Shown here one piece after another: positions 16,840 through 26,031 of a stretch of 64,000 nucleotides of DNA. Numbering within the stretch: the first letter of the stretch is position 1; each line of letters opens with the position of its first letter. The DNA is from an uncultured Lachnospiraceae bacterium (GTDB taxonomy: Bacteria; Bacillota; Clostridia; Lachnospirales; Lachnospiraceae), in assembly GCA_910586705.1 (NCBI GenBank), contig CAJUJK010000017.1, positions 12,848-76,847 on the forward strand, read 5' to 3'. Under the pieces are notes generated by a model, which searched no databases, was not told where the DNA came from, and saw only the letters and a list, made by a program, of their open reading frames with translations. The position numbers were made by a program, and so were the translations under genes.

Positions 16840-18969
16840 ATGGATATTAATCAATTTCAGAAGGCAGAAAAAAATCAGCAGTATTTTTCGGGTATGCGCC
16901 CGGTTTTTAACAGGAAAGCTTTATTCACGGATTTAACCGGGGACTATGTGTCGCCGATGGAGCCAAGTGCCTACGGTGAGGTTACCGTGCGCTTTCGGTC
17001 TGCCAAAAATAACATTGATAAAGTGTTTTTTGTACACAAGAATGAGAAACACCTCATGTTCAAGACGGAATCGGATGAATACTTCGATTACTATTCGCAT
17101 ACGGTTCAGCTTGAAGATGAGAAGCTGAGTTATTATTTTGAAGTCCATGCGGGGAGGCTGTCCTGTTTTTACGACAGACGGGGCGTCACGAAGGATACCA
17201 ACGAGTATTACAATTTTCATGTCATTCCCGGCTTTAAGACGCCCGACTGGGCGAAGGGCGCGGTCTTTTACCAGATTTACGTGGACCGTTTCTACAACGG
17301 CGACCCAGCCAACGACGTGCTGACCAACGAATACCAGTATATCGGGGATAAGACAGTCAGAGTGGAGGACTGGGATAAATATCCGGCGGCTATGGGTGTG
17401 CGCGAGTTTTACGGCGGCGATCTGCAGGGCGTTCTCGATAAGATGGATTATCTGCAGGATCTGGGCGTGGATGTGATTTATTTCAATCCGCTGTTTGTGT
17501 CGCCCTCCAACCATAAGTACGACATACAGGATTACGACTATATCGATCCCCATTTTGGCAGGATTGTGCATGACGAGGGAGAGCTTTTGAAGCCGGAGCA
17601 GACGGAGAACCGCTTTGCCACCCGGTATATTGACCGCGTCTCCAACAAGGAAAATCTGGAGGCAAGTAACGAGCTTTTTGCGGAAGTGGTGAAGGAAGCG
17701 CACCGAAGGGGTATGAAAGTCATTCTGGACGGCGTGTTCAACCACTGTGGTTCCTTCAACAAATGGCTGGACAGGGAAAGAATATACGAAAACGCGCCCG
17801 GTTACGAAAAGGGCGCCTATATTGATAAAGAGAGTCCTTACCACAACTATTTCCAGTTCCACGACGAGAATAAGTTTCCCTACAACGGTTCCTATGACGG
17901 CTGGTGGGGACATGATACGCTGCCGAAGCTGAATTATGAAAATTCCAGACAGCTTCTGGATTATGTGCTCTATATCGGCAGGAAATGGGTATCTCCGCCC
18001 TACAACGCGGACGGCTGGCGTCTGGACGTGGCGGCGGATCTGGGTCACACCCCGGAATTTAACCATAATTTCTGGAAGGAATTTCGCAGAACGGTTAAGA
18101 TGGCGAACCCGGAGGCGATTATTCTGGCGGAGCATTACGGCAGTCCCGTAGACTGGCTGCAGGGTCAGGAGTGGGATACGGTGATGAACTATGACGCCTT
18201 TATGGAGCCTGTGACGTGGTTCCTGACAGGGATGCAGAAACACAGCGACGACTACAGAGAGGATATGCGGGGTAACGCCGACAGTTTCTGGGGAGCAATG
18301 AAGCACCACTGTGCCGCGTTCACCATGCCGTCCCTTTTTGTGGCGATGAACGAACTGTCCAACCATGACCATTCCCGGTTCCTCACCAGAACGAACCACA
18401 AGGTGGGCAGGACGAACACGCTGGGACCGCAGGCGGCGGATGAGGGTGTAAATAAAGCGGTGCTTCGCGAGGCGGTGGTTATTCAGATGACATGGCCCGG
18501 CGCGCCGACGATTTATTATGGAGACGAAGCGGGTGTCTGCGGGTTCACCGATCCGGACAACAGACGAACCTATCCATGGGGGCATGAAGATCAGGAACTG
18601 ATTGCTTTTCATAAGGAGATTATCCGCATTCATAAGACGCATCAGGAATTTCTGACGGGATCCCTCAAGTATCTGTATGCCGACTACAATGTGATCGGCT
18701 ACGGCAGATTTAACAGGGAGGGACAGTCGGTGATTCTGGTCAACAACAATGATTACGAGATCACGAAAGAAGTGTCCGTGTGGTATCTGGGCATTCCGAA
18801 AGAGTGTGTACTCAGTTGTCTGATGCTGACGACGGCGGAAGGTTATTCCACGGAGCCGAAGCAGTATCCCGTTATTTCCGGCAAGGTAAAGGTGACTCTG
18901 CCGGCGACGTCGGCGATTATATTGCGGCATGAAAAGCCGCAGGAACGGAAATTTGTAAAGTTTTTCTGA
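16840..18969 (+). CDS. GH13 alpha-glycosidase (neopullulanase/cyclomaltodextrinase type)
   Basis: The 709-residue enzyme should cleave alpha-1,4 or alpha-1,6 links in malto-oligosaccharides or cyclodextrins inside the cell, as it has no signal peptide. An N-terminal CBM34-like beta domain (about 1-130) precedes the barrel. All four GH13 regions are visible: DGVFNHCG (region I), DGWRLDVA with nucleophile Asp396, ILAEHYG with acid/base Glu431, and NHDHSR with Asp510. It has its own promoter with an operator-like repeat. A transglutaminase-like gene follows by 11 bases, probably in the same transcript. Confidence 0.92.
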   Translation: MDINQFQKAEKNQQYFSGMRPVFNRKALFTDLTGDYVSPMEPSAYGEVTVRFRSAKNNIDKVFFVHKNEKHLMFKTESDEYFDYYSHTVQLEDEKLSYYFEVHAGRLSCFYDRRGVTKDTNEYYNFHVIPGFKTPDWAKGAVFYQIYVDRFYNGDPANDVLTNEYQYIGDKTVRVEDWDKYPAAMGVREFYGGDLQGVLDKMDYLQDLGVDVIYFNPLFVSPSNHKYDIQDYDYIDPHFGRIVHDEGELLKPEQTENRFATRYIDRVSNKENLEASNELFAEVVKEAHRRGMKVILDGVFNHCGSFNKWLDRERIYENAPGYEKGAYIDKESPYHNYFQFHDENKFPYNGSYDGWWGHDTLPKLNYENSRQLLDYVLYIGRKWVSPPYNADGWRLDVAADLGHTPEFNHNFWKEFRRTVKMANPEAIILAEHYGSPVDWLQGQEWDTVMNYDAFMEPVTWFLTGMQKHSDDYREDMRGNADSFWGAMKHHCAAFTMPSLFVAMNELSNHDHSRFLTRTNHKVGRTNTLGPQAADEGVNKAVLREAVVIQMTWPGAPTIYYGDEAGVCGFTDPDNRRTYPWGHEDQELIAFHKEIIRIHKTHQEFLTGSLKYLYADYNVIGYGRFNREGQSVILVNNNDYEITKEVSVWYLGIPKECVLSCLMLTTAEGYSTEPKQYPVISGKVKVTLPATSAIILRHEKPQERKFVKFF

Positions 18970-18980
18970 GGGGCGCGATA

Positions 18981-20252
18981 ATGAAGATACTGAAGAATAT
19001 CATAGTGGGGATAGGTGTTATAGCGGCACTATTGTGTGCACTCATTATATTATCTGCCGTGAATCCGGGCATTACGCAGACCCTTTCCTCCCTGCTTTCA
19101 GGGGACGGACTTCCCGTAAAGGAGGAGGAGTCCGGGACGGCGGAAGAGCCGGAACCTTATGGGGATGAAGGATCGTCAGATTTTGATATGCCGTCTGATA
19201 CGTCCCCAGAAACAGAGGGTGACGAGGAAACGCCGGAGGAAGATTTTACCCTGCCCGAGGAGGAAGAGGAGATGGGATCCGGGCAGACCGTGCAGCGGCA
19301 GCCCGAGGAGCCGGACAGAAGTTATTCCAGAGCGGAAAGCAGCGGGGAGCGCGTAAGAGGTATGAACGGGTATGAGCCGCCGTCGGAATCGGGTGTGAAG
19401 GTTCCGGAGGCGGTCAGCGGGAAAGCCGGTTATCAGCCTATCACGGAGAAATCCGAGGAATTGCCCGATGCGGAGGGTGGCGAGTATACAAGCGATTTAG
19501 GTTACGGAGAGATGGGCGATAACCTGTCTTTTGACTCAATTTTTTATCCCTATTATCAGATGTTAGACCCGAAAGGGCAGCATCTATACCGGCAGATATA
19601 TGCCAATGCAGCCGCGTATAACGCGGCTTTTGTGCCCATTGAGGCGGTGCCTGTGTCCGAGCTTAAGGATGTGATTATGGCGGTGTACAACGATCACCCC
19701 GAGCTTTTCTGGCTCAATACGGTGTTTACCTGCAAGTATGACCAGAACAAAATCTGCGCCGAACTGGAACTGGAGTTCAATATGACGCTGGAGGAACTGA
19801 CCCCGGCTTCCAGAACGTTTTATAACATCACCAACGAGATCCTGTCGCAGGTACAAGGCTTAAGTGTGAATGAGAAGGAGAGGCGGCTGCACGATATTCT
19901 GATTGACCGGGTCGAGTACGACAAGGGCGTGGATAAGAACCAGAGCGCCTACAGTGCGCTGGTGGACGGAAAGAGCGTGTGCGCGGGATATGCCAGAGCT
20001 TACCAGTACCTGATGCAGCGGACGGGCATACCCTGTTTTTACTGCACAGGCTATGCGGGGACAGACCATGCGTGGAACATTGTCGGACTGGATGACGGCT
20101 ATTACAATGTGGATGTGACATGGGACGACACGGAGGGCGGTCAGTATGATTACTTCAACAAGACGGATGAAGCCTATGCGGACACCCATGTGAGACGGGA
20201 GCTGTCGGTGAACCTGCCGAAGTGTGAGGGACAGCGGTATGCGGTTCAGTGA
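18981..20252 (+). CDS. Membrane-anchored transglutaminase-like protein
   Basis: The 423-residue protein has an uncleaved N-terminal membrane helix (about 5-28). A long acidic, Glu/Pro/Ser-rich linker (about 40-170) follows, then a C-terminal transglutaminase-like domain. The triad is Cys334 in SVCAGYA, His363 in DHAWN and Asp378 in VDVTWDD. Bacterial members of this fold act as proteases or amide-modifying enzymes at the cell surface; the substrate is not predictable. It follows the GH13 gene by 11 bases, and its end overlaps the next gene by 14 bases. Confidence 0.85.
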   Translation: MKILKNIIVGIGVIAALLCALIILSAVNPGITQTLSSLLSGDGLPVKEEESGTAEEPEPYGDEGSSDFDMPSDTSPETEGDEETPEEDFTLPEEEEEMGSGQTVQRQPEEPDRSYSRAESSGERVRGMNGYEPPSESGVKVPEAVSGKAGYQPITEKSEELPDAEGGEYTSDLGYGEMGDNLSFDSIFYPYYQMLDPKGQHLYRQIYANAAAYNAAFVPIEAVPVSELKDVIMAVYNDHPELFWLNTVFTCKYDQNKICAELELEFNMTLEELTPASRTFYNITNEILSQVQGLSVNEKERRLHDILIDRVEYDKGVDKNQSAYSALVDGKSVCAGYARAYQYLMQRTGIPCFYCTGYAGTDHAWNIVGLDDGYYNVDVTWDDTEGGQYDYFNKTDEAYADTHVRRELSVNLPKCEGQRYAVQ

Positions 20253-20595
20253 TGGGATCATATGCCCGGAAGATGCCAGTCATGTGCGGACCGGGGCGGA
20301 ACAGGAGCTGCTTGCCTACGAAGTGCTCTCTGTGGTGGAGGAGATTCCGCCGGGAAAAGTAGCGTCCTACGGGCAGATCGCGAGACTGGTGGGCAGGGAG
20401 AAAAACGCAAGGCTGGTGGGGAAAATTTTAAGCCGTGCGGAATATTTTGGAAATTACCCGTGCCACAGGGTCGTCAACCATGCGGGGCGCACGGCGCCGA
20501 ACTGGCCGAAGCAGCGGGAGCTGTTGGAGGAAGAGAGCGTTATTTTTAAAGAAAATGGATGCGTGGATATGGGAAAATGCCAGTGGGAGTGCTGA
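20239..20595 (+). CDS. MGMT-family DNA alkyl-repair-like protein
   Basis: The product (118 aa from ATG 20239) is the isolated C-terminal domain of O6-methylguanine-DNA methyltransferases: EIPPGKVASYGQIARLVG, then NYPCHRVVNHAGR with acceptor Cys75. Because the cysteine is retained, it differs from alkyltransferase-like (ATL) proteins, which carry Trp there. The short form lacks the N-terminal domain of Ogt/Ada. The start is set by GAGGG eight bases upstream; the longer GTG frame at 20224 has no site. It overlaps the end of the transglutaminase-like gene. Confidence 0.85.
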   Translation: MRFSDGIICPEDASHVRTGAEQELLAYEVLSVVEEIPPGKVASYGQIARLVGREKNARLVGKILSRAEYFGNYPCHRVVNHAGRTAPNWPKQRELLEEESVIFKENGCVDMGKCQWEC

Positions 20596-20663
20596 AAGGC
20601 GCTCCTGCTATGGCATTTGGGGCTATTAAGCAGAATTTTGCGAAAAAAAGGAAGGAATGGCGT

Positions 20664-21704
20664 ATGTTATCATTTGAGAGCGATTATATCCAGGGAGCAC
20701 ATGAAAAAATATTGGAACGTCTTGCGGAGACGAACAGGGAGCCGCTTTCCGGCTACGGCAATGACAAATACTGCGAGAGTGCAAAAGAAAAAATCAGGCA
20801 GGCGTGCGACTGCAAAGAGGCAGAGATTTTTTTCCTGACGGGGGGCACCCAGACCAACCAGATCGTCATCAGTTCCATGTTGAAATCCTACGAGGGCGTG
20901 GTTGCCGCCGAGACGGGGCATGTCAGCGTCCATGAGGCGGGAGCGATTGAGCACAGCGGTCATAAGGTGCTCACCATCCCCGGACATGAGGGAAAAATAA
21001 AGATGGAGGAGCTTGCCGCGTACTTAAAGGCTTACTGGGAGGATTCCAGCCATGAGCACATGGTGTTCCCGGGTATGGTTTATATTTCCCATCCCACGGA
21101 GTACGGGACATTGTACACGGAAAAGGAACTTGCGGACATTGCCGGGGTATGCGGCGGATACAGCATCCCGTTATATCTGGACGGCGCGAGGCTGGGATAT
21201 GGGCTGATGAGCCGGGGGACGGATGTGACGCTTGCAAAGATCGCCCGCTACTGTGATGTATTTTACATTGGCGGAACGAAAGTCGGTGCGCTCTGTGGGG
21301 AAGCAGTAGTGTTTCCGAAGAAAAATATGCCGGCACATTTTCTGACCTTAGTCAAGCAAAAGGGTGGGCTTCTGGCAAAGGGGCGGCTTCTGGGCGTGCA
21401 GTTTGACACGCTCTTTACGGACGATTTGTATTTTCAGATCAGCGCCCATGCCATTGAGATGGCGGAGAAAATGAAAGAAATGTTCCGGGAAAAGGGTAAG
21501 CGGTTTTTTCTGGATTCCCCCACAAACCAGCAGTTCCTTATTTTGGAGGACGGGGAGCTGGCGCAGATGAAGAAGCAGGTCAATTTCGATATCTGGGAGA
21601 AGTATGATGAGGGACATACGGTTGTGCGCTTCGCCACAAGCTGGGCGACGGAGACGGAAGATCTGAACAGGCTGCAGGAAGTCATGCCTTCCGGCGGGCG
21701 GTGA
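20664..21704 (+). CDS. Low-specificity L-threonine aldolase-like PLP enzyme
   Basis: The 346-residue protein belongs to the beta-eliminating lyase/threonine aldolase family, which splits threonine or allo-threonine to glycine and acetaldehyde. It shows FLTGGTQTNQIV, the histidine-rich ETGHVSVHEAG loop that stacks on PLP, YLDGARLGYG, and the PLP lysine Lys206 in GGTKVGALCG. The start at ATG 20664 has GGAAGGA upstream; a longer frame from 20559 overlaps the preceding gene and lacks support. It is not tightly linked to its neighbours. Confidence 0.88.
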   Translation: MLSFESDYIQGAHEKILERLAETNREPLSGYGNDKYCESAKEKIRQACDCKEAEIFFLTGGTQTNQIVISSMLKSYEGVVAAETGHVSVHEAGAIEHSGHKVLTIPGHEGKIKMEELAAYLKAYWEDSSHEHMVFPGMVYISHPTEYGTLYTEKELADIAGVCGGYSIPLYLDGARLGYGLMSRGTDVTLAKIARYCDVFYIGGTKVGALCGEAVVFPKKNMPAHFLTLVKQKGGLLAKGRLLGVQFDTLFTDDLYFQISAHAIEMAEKMKEMFREKGKRFFLDSPTNQQFLILEDGELAQMKKQVNFDIWEKYDEGHTVVRFATSWATETEDLNRLQEVMPSGGR

Positions 21705-21813
21705 GGCAGACATTGGACGAGGCGGAAGATGCTGTCGCATATCAGAAACAAAAAAATGTCTGGATACCATGAAACCGATTCAGAAGCTGAGAGGTATTAA
21801 AGATAGAGGACCT

Positions 21814-21832
21814 TGTCTGCCCCGCGCAGACA
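21814..21832. other. Hairpin just upstream of the ECF sigma gene
   Basis: TGTCTGC (21814-21820) and GCAGACA (21826-21832) are perfect complements around CCCGC. It sits 22 bases before the sigma start and has no U-run, so an operator or leader hairpin is possible. Confidence 0.35.
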
Positions 21833-21854
21833 GGCTGGCACAAAGAGGTCATAT

Positions 21855-22346
21855 ATGACAAAAGAGGGACAGATAACGGCGGAAGATGCGATAGACCGCT
21901 ATGCGGATATGGTGTATCGACTGGCGTTGTCACAGATGAAAAATAAAACCGATGCGGACGATCTCTTTCAGGAGGTTTTTATCCGTCTGGTCAGCAATGT
22001 GGAGAAACTGGAATCATGGGAACATGTGAAGGCGTGGCTGATCCGGGTGACGATTAACTGCGCGAAGAAACATTTTGATCTGTATTGGAACAAAAATGTG
22101 GACTATATAGAGGATGAAGAACGGATTGGCGGAGAAGAAGCTTATGAGCCGCCGGAGGATGAGCCGGTCAGAGGAGCGGTGGCAAAACTTCCGCCCAAGT
22201 ATCGTCTGGCTGTGCATCTGTTTTATTATGAAGAACTCTCTGTGGCGGAGATTGCCGAGCAGACCGGGCAGAAGGAAGGTACCGTCAAATCGCAGCTTCA
22301 CCGGGCAAGAGAGATGCTGAGGGAAATGCTGGAAGATTCGGGATAA
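21855..22346 (+). CDS. ECF-type RNA polymerase sigma factor
   Basis: The 163-residue protein has sigma region 2 (YADMVYRLALSQMKNKTDADDLFQEVFIRL) and region 4 (LPPKYRLAVHLFYYEELSVAEIAEQTGQKEGTVKSQLHRAREML). The -35-recognition helix is KEGTVKSQLHRAR. It lacks regions 1 and 3, as usual for ECF sigmas. The start at ATG 21855 has AAAGAGG; a TTG at 21813 would extend it into the hairpin. The next two genes, an anti-sigma-like membrane protein and a vWA lipoprotein, complete a typical envelope-stress module. Confidence 0.92.
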   Translation: MTKEGQITAEDAIDRYADMVYRLALSQMKNKTDADDLFQEVFIRLVSNVEKLESWEHVKAWLIRVTINCAKKHFDLYWNKNVDYIEDEERIGGEEAYEPPEDEPVRGAVAKLPPKYRLAVHLFYYEELSVAEIAEQTGQKEGTVKSQLHRAREMLREMLEDSG

Positions 22347-22470
22347 TAAGAATTGTCCGGCATAGAATACTGGTACGAAACTGTCACGGATGAAAAGTAA
22401 AATCAATTGATAAGAAATATTGTAAGAATTGTCGGCAATATCGAAACAGTGTCAAAAAGGAAATTTATAT

Positions 22471-23406
22471 ATGATAATGGATCAATATAAAGAGCAATAC
22501 AGAAAAGAAACAGAACAGATACATGCGCCCGCAGAGCTGATTGCGAGGACCAAGGCGGCGATGCGCGAAGAAGAGGCGCGGATCCGCCGGGAGTTCGCGC
22601 TGCAGGGAGCGGGAACGGAAAGCCGGGGGATGTCAGCAGTTGCCGGTCCGGCGATGGTTCCTGCCAGTGGCAGGAACTATGGGAAGAGCTTTCACGTCCG
22701 AAAATGGGCGTATCCGCTGACGGCGGCAGCGGCGCTGCTCATTCTGGTGTCTGTGTCCTTGATGATGAGAGGACTGAAATCCGGGGATATGGCGATGGAT
22801 ATGGGGGCTTCGGAAACGTCCGGCGGCGCGGATCTGGACGGCGGCATGATGGCAGCCGGGGCGGCGATGGATTTTGAAGGCACGGCGGAAACGGCAGAGG
22901 ATGCGCCCGCGGATGAGATGATTTTGGCAGAGGCGGAAATGGCGGCGGCTCCGGCAGCCGAAATGGAAGACATGAGTGAGTCAGCGGCATCAGTGGAAAA
23001 TGCGGCATCCGATACAGCAGGATTTTCGGAAAGCGCAAAAGAAGCTGTTGTAGAAAAGGCGGAGTCGGAAGAAGCCCGGGAAAACGAAGGGCAGCGGAAA
23101 TTTAGTGATATGGAAAAAAACATGGCGGAGGACGCGGTTCCGGCAGAAAGCGGGGCACAGAGCGGCGATGTGGCGGAAACGGAGAGCATCACCATAGAAA
23201 AGGTGGTGAAAAAGCCGGATTTCTGTGAGCGCCCTGACACAGGAAAACATGTTTTTGAGGGACAGACATTCCAAGTGGCAGAAGAAGGAAGCGGCTGGGC
23301 GGCATATGCGGAGACCGGGGACGGAGGTAAATATGTGATCCGCGGGAAAGCGGAAGACTTGGAGACGTTTCTGGAGATGGGGTATCAGAAGCTTTTGGAA
23401 CAATAA
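22471..23406 (+). CDS. Anti-sigma-factor-like single-pass membrane protein
   Basis: The 311-residue protein has a cytoplasmic N-terminal part (about 1-75) and one membrane helix, WAYPLTAAAALLILVSVSLMM (about 76-98). A long extracytoplasmic low-complexity stretch rich in Ala, Glu and Met follows. A short folded C-terminal domain (about 250-311) contains GGKYVIRGKAEDLETFLEMG. By position after the sigma gene and by topology it should hold the sigma factor at the membrane. No zinc-binding HxxxCxxC motif is present. AAAAGG precedes ATG 22471; the upstream 42 bases of the frame look unused. Confidence 0.65.
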   Translation: MIMDQYKEQYRKETEQIHAPAELIARTKAAMREEEARIRREFALQGAGTESRGMSAVAGPAMVPASGRNYGKSFHVRKWAYPLTAAAALLILVSVSLMMRGLKSGDMAMDMGASETSGGADLDGGMMAAGAAMDFEGTAETAEDAPADEMILAEAEMAAAPAAEMEDMSESAASVENAASDTAGFSESAKEAVVEKAESEEARENEGQRKFSDMEKNMAEDAVPAESGAQSGDVAETESITIEKVVKKPDFCERPDTGKHVFEGQTFQVAEEGSGWAAYAETGDGGKYVIRGKAEDLETFLEMGYQKLLEQ

Positions 23407-23420
23407 TGACGTTTGGGGGG

Positions 23421-23454
23421 GGGCTGAGAAAATTTTTCTCAGCCCAATTTTTTT
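23421..23454 (+). terminator. Terminator after the anti-sigma-like gene
   Basis: GGGCTGAGAA pairs perfectly with TTCTCAGCCC (23436-23445), followed by AATTTTTTT. It separates the sigma/anti-sigma pair from the vWA gene. Confidence 0.9.
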
Positions 23455-23557
23455 GCAACCTTTTTCTTCCATAAGCGGTATTAAGTATATAAGGACAGCA
23501 AATCAGTGTCCGGGGAGGAACAGGGCGGACAGTCTGCCCGGAATGGAGGAGAAAGGT

Positions 23558-25441
23558 ATGAAAAAGAATTTGGGGAAAATGATAGCATTGGGAATGGCGG
23601 GAGTTCTTCTGCTCACAGGGTGCGGCGGGCACGCGGAGACGGATGGAACGATGAATCAGGAAGCGCCCGCGGAGGCAACGTGGGAACTGCCGGAGACAGA
23701 GTACGGGAATGCAGGAGGTACAGCGGCGGACAGCGGGATGGAAAGTCCGACAGAAAGCGCAGCCGGGGAAGCTGCGTCGGATGCGTCAGAAGGCGCGTTA
23801 ACTGAAGATGTAACAGCCGGTACTGCAGAGGCAGAGAAATACGCGGACATTGCAAAAACACCGCAGAACAGTTATAGCAGAGGCGAAGCCGGGGCGGATG
23901 AGGGAAAGATGGAAGCGGAGGGCATTGAAGACTTATATGCCGGAGACGACACGCCGGACGGCTATCTGGGTTCCTGCTATGAGTTTGACGAGGAAATTGA
24001 CCACAGGAACAATCAGGAGGAGTACAGCAAGTGGGAAGAGCAGGGTTTCTTTTCCGTAATGGAACAGCCGCTCTCCACCTTTTCCGCAGATGTAGATACG
24101 GCGTCCTACAGCAATTTGCGCCGTCTGATCCGCGAGGGGTATGATCTGGAGAGTCTGCCGGAGGGCGCGGTCAGGATCGAGGAGATGCTCAACTATTTTT
24201 CCTATGACTATGAGGAACCTGTGGGACAGGAACCCTTTGGGGTGACGACGCAGATTAGCCGCTGCCCGTGGAATGAGGAGGCGGAGCTTCTGATGGTCGG
24301 TCTTAAGACGGAGGATATCAGTTATGAACAGGCTCCCGCGTCCAACTTAGTGTTTCTGCTGGACGTCTCCGGCTCCATGGGCGAGCCTGACAAGCTGCCT
24401 CTTTTGCAGGAGGCCTTTGCGGAACTCACAGACAATCTCAGCAGCAAGGACAGGATTTCCATTGTGACCTACGCTTCGGAAGATACGGTTGAACTGGAGG
24501 GCGCAGCGGGCAGTGAGAAACGGAAAATAAAGAAAGCATTAAATGGTCTGAGGGCAGGCGGCGGCACATGGGGCAGCAGGGGAATTGAGACAGCTTATGC
24601 GCTGGCGGAGGAAAACTTTATCAAAGGCGGCAACAACCGCGTGATTCTGGCGACGGACGGCGATCTGAATATCGGTATGACCACCGAGGAGGAGCTGGAA
24701 GAATTGATTTCCAAGAAAAAGGAGACCGGGATTTTCCTGTCCGTGCTTGGTTTCGGGACGGATAATATCAAAGACAATAAGATGGAAACGCTGGCGGATA
24801 AGGGAAATGGCAACTATGCTTACATAGATTGTATGCAGGAGGCAAAAAAGGTGCTGTCGGAGGAGATGACGGCAACGCTTCTGACAGTCTGCAAGGATGT
24901 GAAGCTGCAGGTAGAATTTAATCCGGAACTGGTGGAGGCGTATCGTCTTCTTGGGTACGATAACAGAGTTTTGGACAAAGAGGACTTTCACGACGACACA
25001 AAGGACGGCGGAGAAATCGGAGCCGGGCACAGCGTGACGGCGCTCTATGAGATCGTACTGCGGGAGCCTCTGAATCATGGCATTGCAGAGAGTGAGATTG
25101 AAGATCTGAAATACGGCAATGAATATAGAAAAAGGGCGGGGGAAACGTCCGCAGCCGGTCCGAAATACAAGGAGTGGCTGACGGTCAGCATCCGCTACAA
25201 AAAGCCTGCCGGAAGCAAGAGCGAGCTTCTGGAGTACCCGATCGGGTATGGCAGTTATTGCGAGAAACCCTCCGACGATTTCCTTTTTGCGGCGGCGGTG
25301 GCGGAATTTGGACTGCTTGTGTCCCACAGTGAGTACCCGGAGGATGCGTCCGTGGAGCATGTAATAAAAACGATCAGAAAACTGGACTTAAAGGATTCCT
25401 ATAAAATAGAATTTCTGGAACTGGCGGAGGAAGTGCGGTAG
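23558..25441 (+). CDS. YfbK-type von Willebrand factor A lipoprotein
   Basis: The 627-residue protein begins with a lipoprotein signal, MIALGMAGVLLLTGC. An acidic low-complexity linker rich in Ala/Glu follows, then a YfbK-type N-terminal segment (STFSADVDTASYSNLRRLI). The vWA domain has a complete MIDAS: DVSGSMG (Asp269, Ser271, Ser273) and an ATDGDLNIG loop. A C-terminal DUF3520-like region ends it. Metal-dependent vWA domains bind protein partners; here the likely place is outside the membrane. The start ATG 23558 has GGAGGAGAAAGG. Its linker composition resembles that of the preceding anti-sigma-like protein. Confidence 0.85.
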   Translation: MKKNLGKMIALGMAGVLLLTGCGGHAETDGTMNQEAPAEATWELPETEYGNAGGTAADSGMESPTESAAGEAASDASEGALTEDVTAGTAEAEKYADIAKTPQNSYSRGEAGADEGKMEAEGIEDLYAGDDTPDGYLGSCYEFDEEIDHRNNQEEYSKWEEQGFFSVMEQPLSTFSADVDTASYSNLRRLIREGYDLESLPEGAVRIEEMLNYFSYDYEEPVGQEPFGVTTQISRCPWNEEAELLMVGLKTEDISYEQAPASNLVFLLDVSGSMGEPDKLPLLQEAFAELTDNLSSKDRISIVTYASEDTVELEGAAGSEKRKIKKALNGLRAGGGTWGSRGIETAYALAEENFIKGGNNRVILATDGDLNIGMTTEEELEELISKKKETGIFLSVLGFGTDNIKDNKMETLADKGNGNYAYIDCMQEAKKVLSEEMTATLLTVCKDVKLQVEFNPELVEAYRLLGYDNRVLDKEDFHDDTKDGGEIGAGHSVTALYEIVLREPLNHGIAESEIEDLKYGNEYRKRAGETSAAGPKYKEWLTVSIRYKKPAGSKSELLEYPIGYGSYCEKPSDDFLFAAAVAEFGLLVSHSEYPEDASVEHVIKTIRKLDLKDSYKIEFLELAEEVR

Positions 25442-25505
25442 AAATAATGTAGCCGTGCGCTTTGCCTACGGCGACAGTGGTTGATTTCTGAATGAGGATC
25501 TGTAC

Positions 25506-25555
25506 ACGCAAAAACGGCAGGACGGATGAAAGGTACCGTCCTGCCGTTTTTGCGT
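25506..25555. terminator. Bidirectional terminator between the vWA gene and hsp20
   Basis: A perfect 20-base inverted repeat (25506-25525 / 25536-25555) with a 10-base loop carries A-runs and T-runs on both sides, so it can end transcription on both strands. Confidence 0.92.
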
Positions 25556-25578
25556 ACCGGGGATAAGGATTTCTGCCT

Positions 25579-26031
25579 TTATTTTACTTCAATCCGCTTT
25601 ACCTCTTCCTTGGCGGCAAGCTCCTTCTTCGGGAATTTTACTTCCAGAATACCGTTGTTGTAGGAAGCGTCAATGTCGCCGGGTTCCACATCGTTTACGC
25701 GGAAACTCCGTGAGTAGGAGCTGTAATACCGCTCTCTGCGGATATATTTGTCCGTGCTGTCTTCGTTTTTCTCTTCTTTGTGAGAAGCGGAGATCGTCAG
25801 TAGATTATCCTTTAAGTTGATATTAATGTCCGATTTGTCGAAACCCGGAAGCTCCGCCTGCAACAGATAACTGTCACCCTGATCGATCACGTCGGTCTTA
25901 AAGGCGTCAAAAGTGGCAAGTTCGTTGTTCCCCCAGAAATTCTTAAAAGCGTCATCGAACATCCTGTCAAAGGGATCCTCATAGAATGCGGGTTTGTAAT
26001 TACGGCTGTTGAATAATGCAGGTCTTAACAT
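25579..26031 (-). CDS. Small heat-shock protein, Hsp20/alpha-crystallin family
   Basis: The 150-residue chaperone binds unfolding proteins to stop aggregation. The alpha-crystallin domain (about 40-130) shows QGDSYLLQAELPGFDKSDI, the LLTISA strand, and the FRVNDVEPGDIDASYNNGILEVKFPK end with the GxLxV-type motif. The conserved YYSSYSRSF loop is present. An N-terminal FYEDPFDRMFDDAFKNFW segment is typical of clostridial Hsp18. The start at ATG 26031 has AGGAG eight bases upstream; GTG 26040 is too close to it. No CIRCE element was found upstream. Confidence 0.93.
   Translation of the reverse strand: MLRPALFNSRNYKPAFYEDPFDRMFDDAFKNFWGNNELATFDAFKTDVIDQGDSYLLQAELPGFDKSDININLKDNLLTISASHKEEKNEDSTDKYIRRERYYSSYSRSFRVNDVEPGDIDASYNNGILEVKFPKKELAAKEEVKRIEVK

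Noticed and set aside
16933..18930. 665-residue antisense open frame inside the GH13 gene
   Set aside because: A shadow of the strong sense coding frame; low-complexity His/Arg/Val composition and no motif.
20224..20238. GTG start for the MGMT-like gene
   Set aside because: No ribosome site; ATG 20239 follows GAGGG.
24539..25360. 273-residue antisense frame in the vWA gene
   Set aside because: Complement of a clear coding region with no motif.
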